A stretch of DNA of 35,149 nucleotides from an uncultured Balneolaceae bacterium (GCA_937982515.1 CALJMB010000312.1:1-35149), one strand, 5' to 3'. Shown: positions 1 through 9,020, numbered from the stretch's first letter. Notes: generated from the sequence alone by a model not told the origin. Made by a program: numbers and translations.

Positions 1-90
1 CGATTAATCGTGTTTCTGTTCGGGTTATTAAATGGAATTTTATAGATTATTCCGTATCACATGCATTAAAGCTTTCGGGTAGTATTGCGG

Positions 91-1395
91 ATGAAACTAT
101 ACCTGACCTCCAACAGAATTAATATTGTTCTAATCGGCCTGCTTGTGCTGATAGGGATCGGCTCATTTGCCTATAACCAGTATTTGATCAACCAAATATT
201 GAAACAGGAACGCTCTAGCATTGAGTTGTGGGCCAAGGCCGTCGAATATACTAGTAATCCCGTGCAGGAAGAGATCAGCCGGATGTTGTTAATGGCAGCA
301 TCACAATTGAGAGAGATCCCCTCAGTGCCCGACAGAATAGCTGATTTAATTGAGGAAGCTGAGGCCGACCGGACCTCGCAGAACTTTGTGGCAAACGAAA
401 TATTGTTGAGGGAAGACCGCCCCGGAATACCTGCTATCATTGTAGACGAAAGCGGGGAAATCCTCTTAAGAAAAGATATAGAGGAGACACCTGATCAGGA
501 TCTCGTCGAATATTTTGCAAGTATGCACGAGCCTATTGAAATCAGGTTAACTTTAGGTAACGGGCAGGAGTATCGCAGGCAATATGTTTATTACGGCGAG
601 AGCCCGATCATCCGTTTATTACGGTATTTCCCTTATATCCAGTTGAGTCTGCTGGCGTTGTTGCTGGGCATTGCCTATGTGAGCTATAGAACTATAACAA
701 GATCTGAGCAATCTAACCTGTGGGTAGGAATGACGAAAGAGGCTGCGCATCAACTGGGAACCCCGCTCTCAAGCCTATACGGGTGGGTAGAATTACTGCG
801 GGAAGAGAAGCGGGGAGATGAATTCACAAAAAAAATTTGCGAAGAGTTAGAGAACGATATTTCCCGGCTGCGTGGGGTTGCCGAACGTTTTAACAAGATT
901 GGATCTGAGCCTGAGCTCGTCTCTGAACGTATCGGGCCCATATTGGATCAGGTAATAGATTATATGGAGCGCAGGCTGCCTCAGCTGGGCAAGAGTGTTC
1001 GGGTGAGGCGGAACATACATTCTGAGGTAACCGTAAAGGTTAATCCTGAATTGTTTAAATGGGCCGTGGAAAACCTAATAAAGAATGCTATGGATGCCAT
1101 CAAGACAAATAAAAAGAATGCTTATGTTTCAGTTAAAGTTCACAGGATGGAAAATGAGCTTTTAATAGATATAGAAGATTCGGGGGTAGGTATAGAAAAG
1201 AAGTTCCACTCGGAGGTGTTCAAGCCGGGCTATAGTACCAAAAAAAGAGGCTGGGGACTTGGATTAAGTTTATCCAGGCGCATTATTGAAGACTATCATA
1301 AAGGAGAGGTTTTTGTATTACGGTCTGAACTGAATAAGGGCACTACCATACGTATTGTTTTAAAGATGGAGAGAGAAGGAGAGGTAAGTACTTGA
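91..1395 (+). CDS. Two-component sensor histidine kinase
   Basis: This is a membrane sensor kinase that should autophosphorylate on histidine and pass the phosphate to a response regulator. It has two membrane segments (about residues 10-28 and 180-199) flanking an extracytoplasmic sensor region of about 145 residues with no recognised fold. The H-box is KEAAHQLGTPLSSL with His220. The ATPase domain follows, with the N-box NLIKNAMDA (about 328), the DSGVG box (about 363) and the GLGLSL box (about 389). The core is complete. I prefer ATG at 91 (434 aa); an in-frame TTG at 85 would add two residues. No response regulator is seen downstream, where the next gene is convergent, so its partner is upstream of the window or elsewhere. 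The signal it senses is unknown. Confidence 0.9.
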   Translation: MKLYLTSNRINIVLIGLLVLIGIGSFAYNQYLINQILKQERSSIELWAKAVEYTSNPVQEEISRMLLMAASQLREIPSVPDRIADLIEEAEADRTSQNFVANEILLREDRPGIPAIIVDESGEILLRKDIEETPDQDLVEYFASMHEPIEIRLTLGNGQEYRRQYVYYGESPIIRLLRYFPYIQLSLLALLLGIAYVSYRTITRSEQSNLWVGMTKEAAHQLGTPLSSLYGWVELLREEKRGDEFTKKICEELENDISRLRGVAERFNKIGSEPELVSERIGPILDQVIDYMERRLPQLGKSVRVRRNIHSEVTVKVNPELFKWAVENLIKNAMDAIKTNKKNAYVSVKVHRMENELLIDIEDSGVGIEKKFHSEVFKPGYSTKKRGWGLGLSLSRRIIEDYHKGEVFVLRSELNKGTTIRIVLKMEREGEVST

Positions 1396-1560
1396 TAATA
1401 AGGAATGCCACCGACCCGCTAAACGTATGGTTGCAACACTGTTGTAGGTATAAGGGGGAGGTCGGCGCTTTATCCTATTTCCATATACCGCTGTATACCT
1501 CTTAGCGCTTCCGTAGTATCGGCATTCTAAAGATAAGACAAGGTTATAGCTAATATAACA

Positions 1561-2139
1561 CTAGTCCGATTCTTTATATCCCCTTTGCTCGGCATACTCT
1601 ATAAGCTGTGCTTTCAAAAGATTTCTGCCCCGGTGCAGGCGAGAGCGTATGGTTCCGATAGGTACATCCAACATATTGGCTATTTCTTCATAGGTAAAGC
1701 CTTCGACATCGCAAAGTAACACTACAGTACGAAAATCTTCAGGCAATCTCTCCAAAGCTCTGGAAATATCGTCATCTATCAGATCACGGAACATTCTGTC
1801 TTCAAGATCAGAGGTGTCTGTACGATCTGCACGTATGGTTTCATAGAACGAGGATACTTCGTCGTAATCTACCTGATTTGGTTGCTTAGACTGTTTCCGG
1901 TAGTTGTTTATATAGGAGTTTTTCAGGATACGAAACAGCCATGCTTTGGCATTCGTGCCTTTCTCATAACTGCTGAAGAAACGAAAAGCTTTTACAATAG
2001 TATCCTGTACCAGATCCTCAGCATCGTTAGGATCGGAAGTCAGACGCAATGCAAAATTGTACATAGCATCTAAGTGAGGAATAATTTCCTCTTCAAAGTC
2101 TTCTTGTTTTTGTACTTCTTGTTGAGTTAATTCGGCCAT
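1561..2139 (-). CDS. ECF-family RNA polymerase sigma factor
   Basis: This is a 192-aa extracytoplasmic-function sigma factor that would direct RNA polymerase to a stress or envelope regulon. Region 2 covers about residues 20-95, with DAEDLVQDTIVKAF and the -10 recognition part AWLFRILKNSYINNYRK. Region 4 covers about 130-180, with the helix-turn-helix GFTYEEIANMLDVPIGTIRSRLHRGR. The linker is acidic (DRTDTSDLEDRMFRD). It ends convergently with the histidine kinase and has a 346-bp leader gap upstream. No anti-sigma factor gene adjoins it, which is odd for many ECF groups, so its control is unclear. The family call is firm and the regulon is unknown. Confidence 0.93.
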   Translation of the reverse strand: MAELTQQEVQKQEDFEEEIIPHLDAMYNFALRLTSDPNDAEDLVQDTIVKAFRFFSSYEKGTNAKAWLFRILKNSYINNYRKQSKQPNQVDYDEVSSFYETIRADRTDTSDLEDRMFRDLIDDDISRALERLPEDFRTVVLLCDVEGFTYEEIANMLDVPIGTIRSRLHRGRNLLKAQLIEYAEQRGYKESD

Positions 2140-2485
2140 CCCGGGCAGTTAGCTAAAGTTGCTAATAGAGTTATTGTATTTCTTCGTATTTCGTACATCT
2201 ATAGATACTGTGTTATTTGCTTATGGTTCCTAAGCAATTGTTGTTACACACCGAGTATATCAAATTTGGTACCAAAACTTTAATAGATAGTATTGATGTA
2301 TCTGGTAACATATTTCTAACCCGAACTACTTGTTAACAATATGCAGCCGGCAAGCCTGAGTACCTGCCATCATGCACACTTGTTATTTTAACGTACATCG
2401 TTCGCAGTACAATATTCTGCAATATGTGCTATAATAATACGGCAGCTATGTGAATGTATTTTGAAGGATTAGAAGGAAGGCATAA
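2140..2485. other. 346-bp intergenic gap between the CPBP protease and ECF sigma genes
   Basis: This AT-rich stretch holds no convincing gene. It must carry the promoter of the sigma factor, which is read to the left from 2139, but no perfect TAnnTTTG box is visible on that strand. The nearest match is CAAATTTG at 2261-2268. A 10-bp palindrome TTGTTAACAA lies at 2330-2339. No terminator-like hairpin follows the CPBP gene. Confidence 0.5.
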
Positions 2486-3220
2486 TTATAAAACTGCAAT
2501 AACCATCAGGTCATATATAGCGTGCGTCCATGCTGCCAGGCCAAAACCCCGCCAAAGATAGATCCCGTTCAACGCAAGTCCGAAGAGAAATCTGAACAGA
2601 AAAGAGTTCATGGAAAAAGTGTCGCCTAAAGTACCGATGTAGTGGACAAAGCTAAAAATTAAAGCCGCCACAATCATTGCACTGGCAAAGGCTATCCACT
2701 GTTTCCGGATAAAAAACTTGAACAGAAATAGCAGCAGGGAAACAAGTATGACACGGAAAAACAACTCTTCATACAAACCTGCTCCAAGCGACAAAGCCAG
2801 TTGTTGCAGGGTTGTAAGTGTCTCCATGGAGGTTGCCTGGACCATTTGCAGTATACCACTTACGGCAGCAGATATGATAAGTGCCAGAAAGAAAGCGTAC
2901 ACTGCCGATTCCAAAAGCATTAGGATGAAATAGCTAAATTTTATTCTGGGCAGATTATGCCGCTCATGGTAGAGAATAAAGATGCCTGTCAGGGCAACAA
3001 AAATCAGGGTGATGGAGAGAACGTCCGTACTAAAATAGGAAAACAGGGTTTTTATCCATATGTCTACTGATATTCGTACCGCATAACTGGCATCGGGCTG
3101 TGTGATGAGTATTAATGCTTCATACAAAAAAAGCAGAGGCAAACTGATTAAATAGCTGTATAATAAGCTGTGTGTTTGCTTAAAGTACAATCCAGTGGAG
3201 GGGCGTTCCGAGCCGGTCAT
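2486..3220 (-). CDS. CPBP-family intramembrane metalloprotease
   Basis: This is a polytopic membrane protein of the CPBP (CAAX protease and bacteriocin-processing, Abi) family. Known members are membrane-embedded glutamate proteases, some acting in bacteriocin self-protection. The signature is present with 244-aa numbering: EE at 151-152 followed by R156 (LYEELFFR), FSFVHYIG with His193, and a last motif WTHAIYDL with His233. Six or more hydrophobic segments are visible. The reading frame is open to 3277, but I choose ATG at 3220. It overlaps the TAA of the upstream LysM gene by one base (TAATG), a typical translational-coupling arrangement, and avoids a 58-base overlap. The substrate is unknown; coupling to a wall protein suggests an envelope role (inference). 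Confidence 0.85.
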   Translation of the reverse strand: MTGSERPSTGLYFKQTHSLLYSYLISLPLLFLYEALILITQPDASYAVRISVDIWIKTLFSYFSTDVLSITLIFVALTGIFILYHERHNLPRIKFSYFILMLLESAVYAFFLALIISAAVSGILQMVQATSMETLTTLQQLALSLGAGLYEELFFRVILVSLLLFLFKFFIRKQWIAFASAMIVAALIFSFVHYIGTLGDTFSMNSFLFRFLFGLALNGIYLWRGFGLAAWTHAIYDLMVIAVL

Positions 3221-4335
3221 TATTCCTGAAAGATTTGAACCGACGGATTGGATGAGGATACGTCGAGTGCTTTCCATGCTTTATCAGAAAGCTTTAATCC
3301 GCTTCCCGAAATGCGGTCATTTATCCGGACATAAACTCCTCTGTTGTTTTGAGGGTTTTGTATATAAATAATCGTACCCATAGCAATGTTGGAATGGGCA
3401 GCCGTCAATTCTTTGGCGTTATAAAGCTCTCCGTTAGTTGTAGTTTTACCTTCTTCGGAGGCACTATATCTGGATATCCTCGTATCTCCAAGGCTTTGAA
3501 GATTTGTATTGGTTAGATAGGGATTTGAATAAGTTATTGTTGCAGGTACAAGCACCGTGGCTTTTTTCCCACGAGGCAGGCTGTTTGAAGAAAATTCGGG
3601 ATTAAGAGCTTTGAATTCAGCTTCTGTCATTTGAAATTTCTCCAGCAATTGATCCAGGCTCAGCGTGCTCTCGGCACGGTAGCTAAGGAACTTACCTTGA
3701 GGAAAGGATTCTTCTGCTGAGGTTGCAACCGATGGCGGGGCCGAGTTTGCTTTAACGGTTAGCCGCTGACCGATTGACAGGGTGTTAGAACGGAGATTGT
3801 TAAGTTCGGTTATTTCATCTACCGTCATATCATGTGCGCGGGCGATTCCGTATAATGTATCTCCGCTTTTAACCGTATAGTAAGTATTGCTTTGGGCAGG
3901 GTTAGTTACCACAATAGAGCTGCCCGAACTTTGTGAATCCTTATCGTCATTTTCTTTCTGATGAATGACAAGCTCTTGCCCAATCCTCAGGTTGTTGCCA
4001 GACAATCCATTCCAGGATCTGATTTCTGAAATATTTACATTGTACTTTTTAGAAATGGAGAATAATGTCTCTTGCGCTTTAACAATATGAGTAATAGTGC
4101 GGTCAGAAGAACGCTGATTCACAACGAGTTTCTGGCCTATACTAAGTTCATTGGTTTGAAGGTTATTCCACTCCTTCAAATTTTGAACTGTAACATTGTA
4201 CTCCCTGGCTATGCTATACAGTGTTTCGCCGGACTGAATAACATGGGTTCGGTTTTGAGCAATCACTGAAACAGAGATACCCAGCATCCATATAATAATT
4301 CCCGGGATCAGCTTGTACATAGTATTCCATTTCAT
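3220..4335 (-). CDS. Secreted LysM-repeat protein with RlpA-like double-psi beta-barrel
   Basis: This is an exported peptidoglycan-binding protein. After a signal peptide (about residues 1-26) come three clear LysM domains, at about 30-72, 82-125 and 152-194, each of the form SGETLYSIA...N.L...IGQ.L. A degenerate fourth LysM-like stretch follows at about 216-264. The C-terminal part (about 286-369) resembles the RlpA DPBB domain, with TTNGELYNA (Glu303), LTAAHS (His314) and RINDR (Asp340). The usual ASWYG opening and NDRGPF ending are altered, so lytic activity is uncertain. ATG at 4335 is chosen over a possible start at 4386 because it gives a proper signal peptide and clears the upstream TPR gene. 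Its stop overlaps the start of the CPBP gene. Confidence 0.88.
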   Translation of the reverse strand: MKWNTMYKLIPGIIIWMLGISVSVIAQNRTHVIQSGETLYSIAREYNVTVQNLKEWNNLQTNELSIGQKLVVNQRSSDRTITHIVKAQETLFSISKKYNVNISEIRSWNGLSGNNLRIGQELVIHQKENDDKDSQSSGSSIVVTNPAQSNTYYTVKSGDTLYGIARAHDMTVDEITELNNLRSNTLSIGQRLTVKANSAPPSVATSAEESFPQGKFLSYRAESTLSLDQLLEKFQMTEAEFKALNPEFSSNSLPRGKKATVLVPATITYSNPYLTNTNLQSLGDTRISRYSASEEGKTTTNGELYNAKELTAAHSNIAMGTIIYIQNPQNNRGVYVRINDRISGSGLKLSDKAWKALDVSSSNPSVQIFQE

Positions 4336-4348
4336 AATGACAAAAAAG

Positions 4349-4675
4349 TTAGTCCATTTCAAATTTAAGCTCTGCCAGCATTTCATTCAATTCAGCTGTA
4401 GTTCTTTGATCGCCCCGTTCTGTAGCAAGCAGAACACCCTGTTCGTACGTATGTTTAGCATCCTGTAGCCGCCCCAGCAGTTCATAAACTTTGCCGAGAT
4501 GATAGTAGACACCAACATATCCGGGATCATTAACCCGTATATCTTCAAACAGGATGCGGGCTTTATTAACATCGTCTGTTTTGAGAAATTCTAAAGCGAG
4601 CGCGAATTTGGAAAAAGAATCGGTCGGATTTTTTTTTATGTATGCAGCCAGCCGTTTAGCTTTATCTGTTGCCAT
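4349..4675 (-). CDS. Small tetratricopeptide repeat protein
   Basis: This 108-aa soluble protein is almost entirely helical TPR sequence, with about two and a half repeats such as VYYHLGKVYELLGRLQDAKHTYEQGV. There is no signal peptide or membrane segment, so it is probably a cytoplasmic protein-protein interaction module. It sits 13 bp upstream of the LysM gene and about 60 bp downstream of aroC on the same strand, so it may be co-transcribed with them. The partner is unknown. Confidence 0.8.
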   Translation of the reverse strand: MATDKAKRLAAYIKKNPTDSFSKFALALEFLKTDDVNKARILFEDIRVNDPGYVGVYYHLGKVYELLGRLQDAKHTYEQGVLLATERGDQRTTAELNEMLAELKFEMD

Positions 4676-4736
4676 CGTATTTCATTTATCATTTGTAACA
4701 CTCATCCTAAAAACGGAGTGCAATTGAAAGCCGGTT

Positions 4737-5915
4737 TTATCCTGAATAACGCTCCTGGATCTCTTCTATAGAGTCTCCTCCATATTTTTCCAGAAAGGCA
4801 TTGGCCAAAACAGGAGCAATGATATTCTCAATAACTACTACAGCACGTGGCAGAGCACACACATCTGAGCGCTCGTAGCGAGTGTCGGATTCCATCTTGG
4901 TTTCGATATTTACCGTTTTAATTGGAGTCAGCATGGTGGGAATGGGTTTCATTACCCCTCTTATAATCAGCGGCATGCCGTTAGTAACACCTCCTTCAAG
5001 TCCGCCCAGTCTGTTGGTGCGGCGCCGATAGGTATCGTTTTCGTAGGTAATCTCATCATGAACTTCTTGCCCGTGGCGGCGACCCGCTTCGAAACCTAGA
5101 CCTATTTCAACTCCTTTCATGGCCTGCGTGCCCATGATAGCTTGGGCCAATTGACCTTCCAGCTTTCTGTCCCAATGAACAAAACTGCCTAGCCCGGCGG
5201 GCAGGCCGGTAACTATAATCTCATAATGACCACCTAAAGAGCTGCCTTCCTTTCGTCTGACAATAATTTCATCTCTCATCTTCTGGGTGAGTTCGGGATT
5301 CAGGCAACGAACTTCAGACTCATCGGCAGCTTTAAATACAGCTTCGGCGCCTTTCTCTATCAGAGATTCTGTTATGCGGCGCACATCCGTCCAGGGATCA
5401 TCGTATCCGATGCTACCAATTTGTGTGACATGGCCTCCGATTTCGATACCAAAATATTTGAGGAAAATGCGTGCTGTGGCGGTGCATGCCACGCGCATAG
5501 CAGTTTCACGGGCACTTGAACGTTCAATAACGGGGCGGACATCGTCATAACGATACTTTTGAACTCCAATCAGGTCGGCATGTCCAGGTCTGGGAACTGT
5601 TATTGGTTCCACATCTTCACCACTGCCTTCTTTGTTCATAACTTTAGGCCAGTTGGCAGCATCTTTTTCATAGGCACGGTTTGCTATACGAAGCGCAATG
5701 GGTGCTCCGGTTGTTTTACCAAAGCGGACTCCAGACAAAATCTCAGCCCTGTCTTTTTCAAAGGCCATGCGTCCACCCCGGCCATATCCTTTTTGGCGGC
5801 GCGCCAGATGCAACGCAATCTCATCTTCAGAGAGGGGTAATCCGGCCGGAAGGCCTTCAACAATTCCTGTTAACTGGGGTCCATGCGACTCACCGGCTGT
5901 AAGGTAACGAATCAT
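4737..5915 (-). CDS. aroC: Chorismate synthase
   Basis: This enzyme converts 5-enolpyruvylshikimate-3-phosphate to chorismate, the last step of the shikimate pathway, using reduced FMN in the cytoplasm. The N-terminus MIRYLTAGESHG and the conserved blocks RRQKGYGRGGRM, GAPIAL, RPGHADLIG, RSSARETAMRVA, GFEAGRRHG, TNRLGGLEGGVTNG and CALPRAVVV are all present. The length, 392 aa, matches the longer class of chorismate synthases. It is the first gene of a minus-strand run leading to the small TPR and LysM genes. No ribosome binding site stands out before ATG 5915. The upstream gap is unusually long at 669 bp. Confidence 0.98.
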   Translation of the reverse strand: MIRYLTAGESHGPQLTGIVEGLPAGLPLSEDEIALHLARRQKGYGRGGRMAFEKDRAEILSGVRFGKTTGAPIALRIANRAYEKDAANWPKVMNKEGSGEDVEPITVPRPGHADLIGVQKYRYDDVRPVIERSSARETAMRVACTATARIFLKYFGIEIGGHVTQIGSIGYDDPWTDVRRITESLIEKGAEAVFKAADESEVRCLNPELTQKMRDEIIVRRKEGSSLGGHYEIIVTGLPAGLGSFVHWDRKLEGQLAQAIMGTQAMKGVEIGLGFEAGRRHGQEVHDEITYENDTYRRRTNRLGGLEGGVTNGMPLIIRGVMKPIPTMLTPIKTVNIETKMESDTRYERSDVCALPRAVVVIENIIAPVLANAFLEKYGGDSIEEIQERYSG

Positions 5916-6584
5916 AATAAATGCTTTACTGTTTTATAACGTTATTTAAAACTGATTTACTTGGCAACTTATTATAGAAGCAGTTCTAAAGTAATTTCAC
6001 GGCTGGTATTGGTACTGTGGTTTTCCGCAACAATTGGTATATTAGCCTACTCGAAATTCAGGTGTCTGTTGAGCAGAATGTTCTTGTCTCTGTTTTAAGA
6101 TCAAGAAGCATTAAGCATCACGGGTTTTGTATGTTATATTCCTGCTTTTTCAGCGGTTAATGTATTTGCCGATTAAAAGGTGATGTAAGGATGGATACCT
6201 GCATGTGTTGCTTAAGCCGATTTTTGTTAGTGGTTAAATAAAATGATAAGCATGTTGCAGTTATTGTAGCTCCTTACGCCCTAAACTGAGTAGCCTGAGA
6301 GATTATTTCAGAAACTTCCAGATCACGCAAACCGGAGACATGATCTGCGAGAACACGGCACTGGCTATCAGATCAGAGCCCGGCATAACCGGTAATAATA
6401 ATGATCATGAAAATCCTGTTAAAGCTGTTTGCTAAGCAAAAAACTTCAAAGTACATACCAAAGCTTGTTATAATTGCTCCATAAAAAGCTGGCTCTTAAT
6501 ATAGCCTAAAAATAAAGCGCGTGAAATGATAACCTCTTATAAATTTGGCCAATTCTATATTGGAATTAGAGCGCAACTAAATAT
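5916..6584. other. 669-bp gap between divergent aroC and mlaE
   Basis: No open frame here looks like a gene, and no tRNA or known riboswitch is recognised. It must hold the promoters of both divergent transcripts. A 7-bp inverted repeat CAGATCA...TGATCTG lies at 6319-6325 and 6341-6347, and AGATCA recurs near 6370. A short hairpin TTTGC-TAA-GCAAA lies near 6429-6441. A TAAATTTG promoter box lies at 6540-6547. Nothing else is identified. Confidence 0.5.
6540..6547 (+). promoter_or_regulatory. Putative -7 box of the mlaEFD promoter
   Basis: TAAATTTG matches the Bacteroidota-type -7 consensus TAnnTTTG perfectly and lies 37 bp before the mlaE start codon. No clear TTTG -33 box is seen about 20 bp upstream, so the call is tentative. 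Confidence 0.4.
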
Positions 6585-7322
6585 ATGGATGTATTAGAAA
6601 AAACTGGTCAGTATGGTTCACTTCTTTACAGAGCAATGCGTTCTGCTTATGAAGTTCGTACTTATAGAAAAAATCTATTGAATGAACTGGTTAAAATAGG
6701 CTATGAGTCTTTACCCATTGTTTTGCTAACCGGAATATTTACCGGTGCAGTTATGACACTTCAAACAGCCTATCAACTGGAAGCAGCCTTTATTCCGCGT
6801 TCAATAATCGGTGCCATTGTTTCTGAGTCCATTCTCATAGAGCTGGCAGCCGTTATAACCAGTCTGGTCCTAGCCGGCAAGGTAGGTGCCCGTATTGCGA
6901 CTGAACTCGGCACCATGCGTGTCAGTGAGCAGATCGATGCTCTGGAATCGATGGGGTTTAACTCTGCAACGTTTCTGGTTATACCACGCGTATTAGCAGG
7001 ATTGATTATGTTTCCCGTATTATATATTGTTGCATCGGCTTCGGGAATAGCGGGTGGAGTGGTGGCGGGGGTTCTGTCGGGAGCCTTGCCTGCTGCTGAA
7101 TTTATGGAAGGTGCCCGGACTTTTTTCTTTCCCTGGGATGTTTCTTTCGGCTTGTTGAAAGCTTTCGTTTTCGGTTATGTAATTACTTCGATTTCCTGTT
7201 ACAAGGGTTATTATGCCAGTGGGGGTGCTGAAGGTGTGGGGACAGGCACAACCCAGGCAACGGTCTTAAGCTGTATTTATGTTCTGTTGGCTGATTTTGT
7301 ACTGGCAGCTATTATTCTCTAA
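6585..7322 (+). CDS. mlaE: MlaE-family ABC transporter permease
   Basis: This is the inner-membrane permease of an MCE-type phospholipid transporter, which moves lipids between inner and outer membrane to keep outer-membrane asymmetry. It is 245 aa with about five hydrophobic segments. Family blocks include LLTGIFTGAVMTLQ (about 47-60), the cytoplasmic loop GKVGARIATELGTMRVSEQIDALESMG and the following PRVLAG. It is the first gene of mlaE-mlaF-mlaD, with 10 bp to mlaF. MlaB and MlaC, found with the proteobacterial system, are absent here. The family call is secure; the direction of transport cannot be told from sequence. Confidence 0.95.
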   Translation: MDVLEKTGQYGSLLYRAMRSAYEVRTYRKNLLNELVKIGYESLPIVLLTGIFTGAVMTLQTAYQLEAAFIPRSIIGAIVSESILIELAAVITSLVLAGKVGARIATELGTMRVSEQIDALESMGFNSATFLVIPRVLAGLIMFPVLYIVASASGIAGGVVAGVLSGALPAAEFMEGARTFFFPWDVSFGLLKAFVFGYVITSISCYKGYYASGGAEGVGTGTTQATVLSCIYVLLADFVLAAIIL

Positions 7323-7332
7323 CAGTTGATAT

Positions 7333-8067
7333 ATGATTCAGATTCAAAATCTCAAGAAGAGTTTTAACGGCAATCTCATTTGGCAGAACGTCACGTTTGA
7401 TATCGAAGAGGGTGAAACTATTGCTATTATCGGACGTTCCGGCTGCGGAAAGTCGGTACTGGTCAAGCATCTCAACGCCTTGATGTATCCCGATGAGGGG
7501 GAGGTAATTATAGACGGTAAAAATATATTTAAACTGGAATACGTCGAACTGCGAAAAATGCGGCAGCAGTTCGGAGTCCTTTTCCAGGGTTCAGCCCTGT
7601 TCGATTCAATAAACACGTTTGAGAACGTGGCATTTCCCCTCAGATACTTCACGGATCAGTCGGAAGAAGAGATACATGACAATGTTATGGAAGCGCTGGA
7701 CATGGTAAACCTGGCCGGTTCGGCTCAAAAAGCTACCTCAGAGCTTTCAGGCGGAATGCGCAGAAGGGTTGCATTGGCCCGGGCTACCGTACTAAAACCG
7801 AAATTTTTGATCTATGACGAACCGACTTCTGGACTAGACCCGCAGACTTCGGATGAGATTAACAAGTTGATTATTTCACTTGCAGATAGCTTGCGTATAA
7901 CTTCTATTGTTGTCACGCATGATATCCATAGCGTACTTGAGATAGCTAATAAGGTGGCTTTTCTGGCAGAGAAACAGCTTTGGTGGTACGGAAGTGTTGA
8001 AGAGATGACAGGCAGCGACGATAAAAAGCTACTCGAATTTATTACAGCGAGTGAATATAAAATTTAA
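7333..8067 (+). CDS. mlaF: MlaF-family ABC transporter ATP-binding protein
   Basis: This is the cytoplasmic ATPase driving the MlaE permease. At 244 aa it is one complete nucleotide-binding domain: Walker A GRSGCGKS (about 34-41), Q-loop Gln85 in VLFQGSALFDS, signature LSGGMRRR (138-145), Walker B FLIYDEPTSGLDP with Asp162 and Glu163, and switch His196 in VVTHD. The GSALFDS sequence after the Q-loop is typical of MCE-associated ATPases. It is co-transcribed between mlaE and mlaD and should be fully active. Confidence 0.96.
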   Translation: MIQIQNLKKSFNGNLIWQNVTFDIEEGETIAIIGRSGCGKSVLVKHLNALMYPDEGEVIIDGKNIFKLEYVELRKMRQQFGVLFQGSALFDSINTFENVAFPLRYFTDQSEEEIHDNVMEALDMVNLAGSAQKATSELSGGMRRRVALARATVLKPKFLIYDEPTSGLDPQTSDEINKLIISLADSLRITSIVVTHDIHSVLEIANKVAFLAEKQLWWYGSVEEMTGSDDKKLLEFITASEYKI

Positions 8068-8087
8068 CCTGAAAATGGAGCAGATCA

Positions 8088-9020
8088 TTGGCTAGAGTAA
8101 GTAACGAAGTAAAAGTGACAGTAACGATTATTGCAGCAGTAATCGTTGCGTTTATGGGATACAGAGCTATGAGAGATATGCCTCTGTTCCGGCAGTCGCA
8201 TGTTCTTTATTCGTATTATGACCGGGTAGACGGCCTGACCGCAGGAAACTATATATACATTAACGGCGTCAAAGTAGGCTCGGTAAGCCAGATAGAATTA
8301 ATTACCGATGATAGCGTTCGGGTAGCTCTGAATTTTAACCTGGGGGTAGATATCCCTAAAGGGTCCGTGGCATATCTGGAGTCAACAGGACTTCTCGGAG
8401 AGAAAGCCATAGTAGTAGAACGCGGAAACAGCAGCGAAAACATTGATTATGGAGGAATCGTCAAAGGTGAATACAGAGGTGGAATGATGGAGGCGCTGGA
8501 GAGTGGGGGCGAGAAGCTGAGTGGAGATATTTCGCATTCATTCAGAGAGCTAAACAAATTACTTGAACAATTGAACAGTACCATCACCGAAGAGAACAGA
8601 TACAGGATAAGCGGTATTCTGACCGATCTGCAGAATACCACCAGCGAAATCGATCTGTTAATGACGAATAAGCGTCGTGAGCTGGAAAGCAGCATTGATC
8701 ACGCAAATCGTTTTTTTGCCAATCTCGATACCATTAGTTCTGATAATAAAGAAAATATTGATAGTGTTTTGGTAACTATGAACCGATCGTTGAAACAGAT
8801 AGAACAGTTAAGCAGCGAAATGGAGCAAACGGGTAATATGCTGAACCGGATTTTAGGCAAAATAGACAGCGGTGAAGGGAGTTTGGGCAAGTTGGTTAAT
8901 GATCCCTCTTTATATAATAACCTGGACAGCCTTTCGGTTGAAATGAAGACTCTTATCAACAACATAAATGAGAATCCGCGTAAGTATCTCCGGCACATGC
9001 GGCTTATCGATGTCTTTTAA
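8088..9020 (+). CDS. mlaD: MlaD-family MCE-domain lipid transport protein
   Basis: This is the periplasmic substrate-binding part of the Mla-type complex. One N-terminal membrane anchor (about residues 8-28) is followed by a single MCE domain (about 36-115), with YYDRVDGLTAGNYIYINGVKVG and LESTGLLGEKAI. A long helical, coiled-coil-prone C-terminal region of about 190 residues follows. In known MCE proteins such tails form or extend a lipid channel. The start is TTG at 8088: GGAG lies 7 bp before it, and the nearby ATG at 8075 is in another frame that stops after six codons. It follows mlaF by 20 bp. Confidence 0.93.
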   Translation: MARVSNEVKVTVTIIAAVIVAFMGYRAMRDMPLFRQSHVLYSYYDRVDGLTAGNYIYINGVKVGSVSQIELITDDSVRVALNFNLGVDIPKGSVAYLESTGLLGEKAIVVERGNSSENIDYGGIVKGEYRGGMMEALESGGEKLSGDISHSFRELNKLLEQLNSTITEENRYRISGILTDLQNTTSEIDLLMTNKRRELESSIDHANRFFANLDTISSDNKENIDSVLVTMNRSLKQIEQLSSEMEQTGNMLNRILGKIDSGEGSLGKLVNDPSLYNNLDSLSVEMKTLINNINENPRKYLRHMRLIDVF

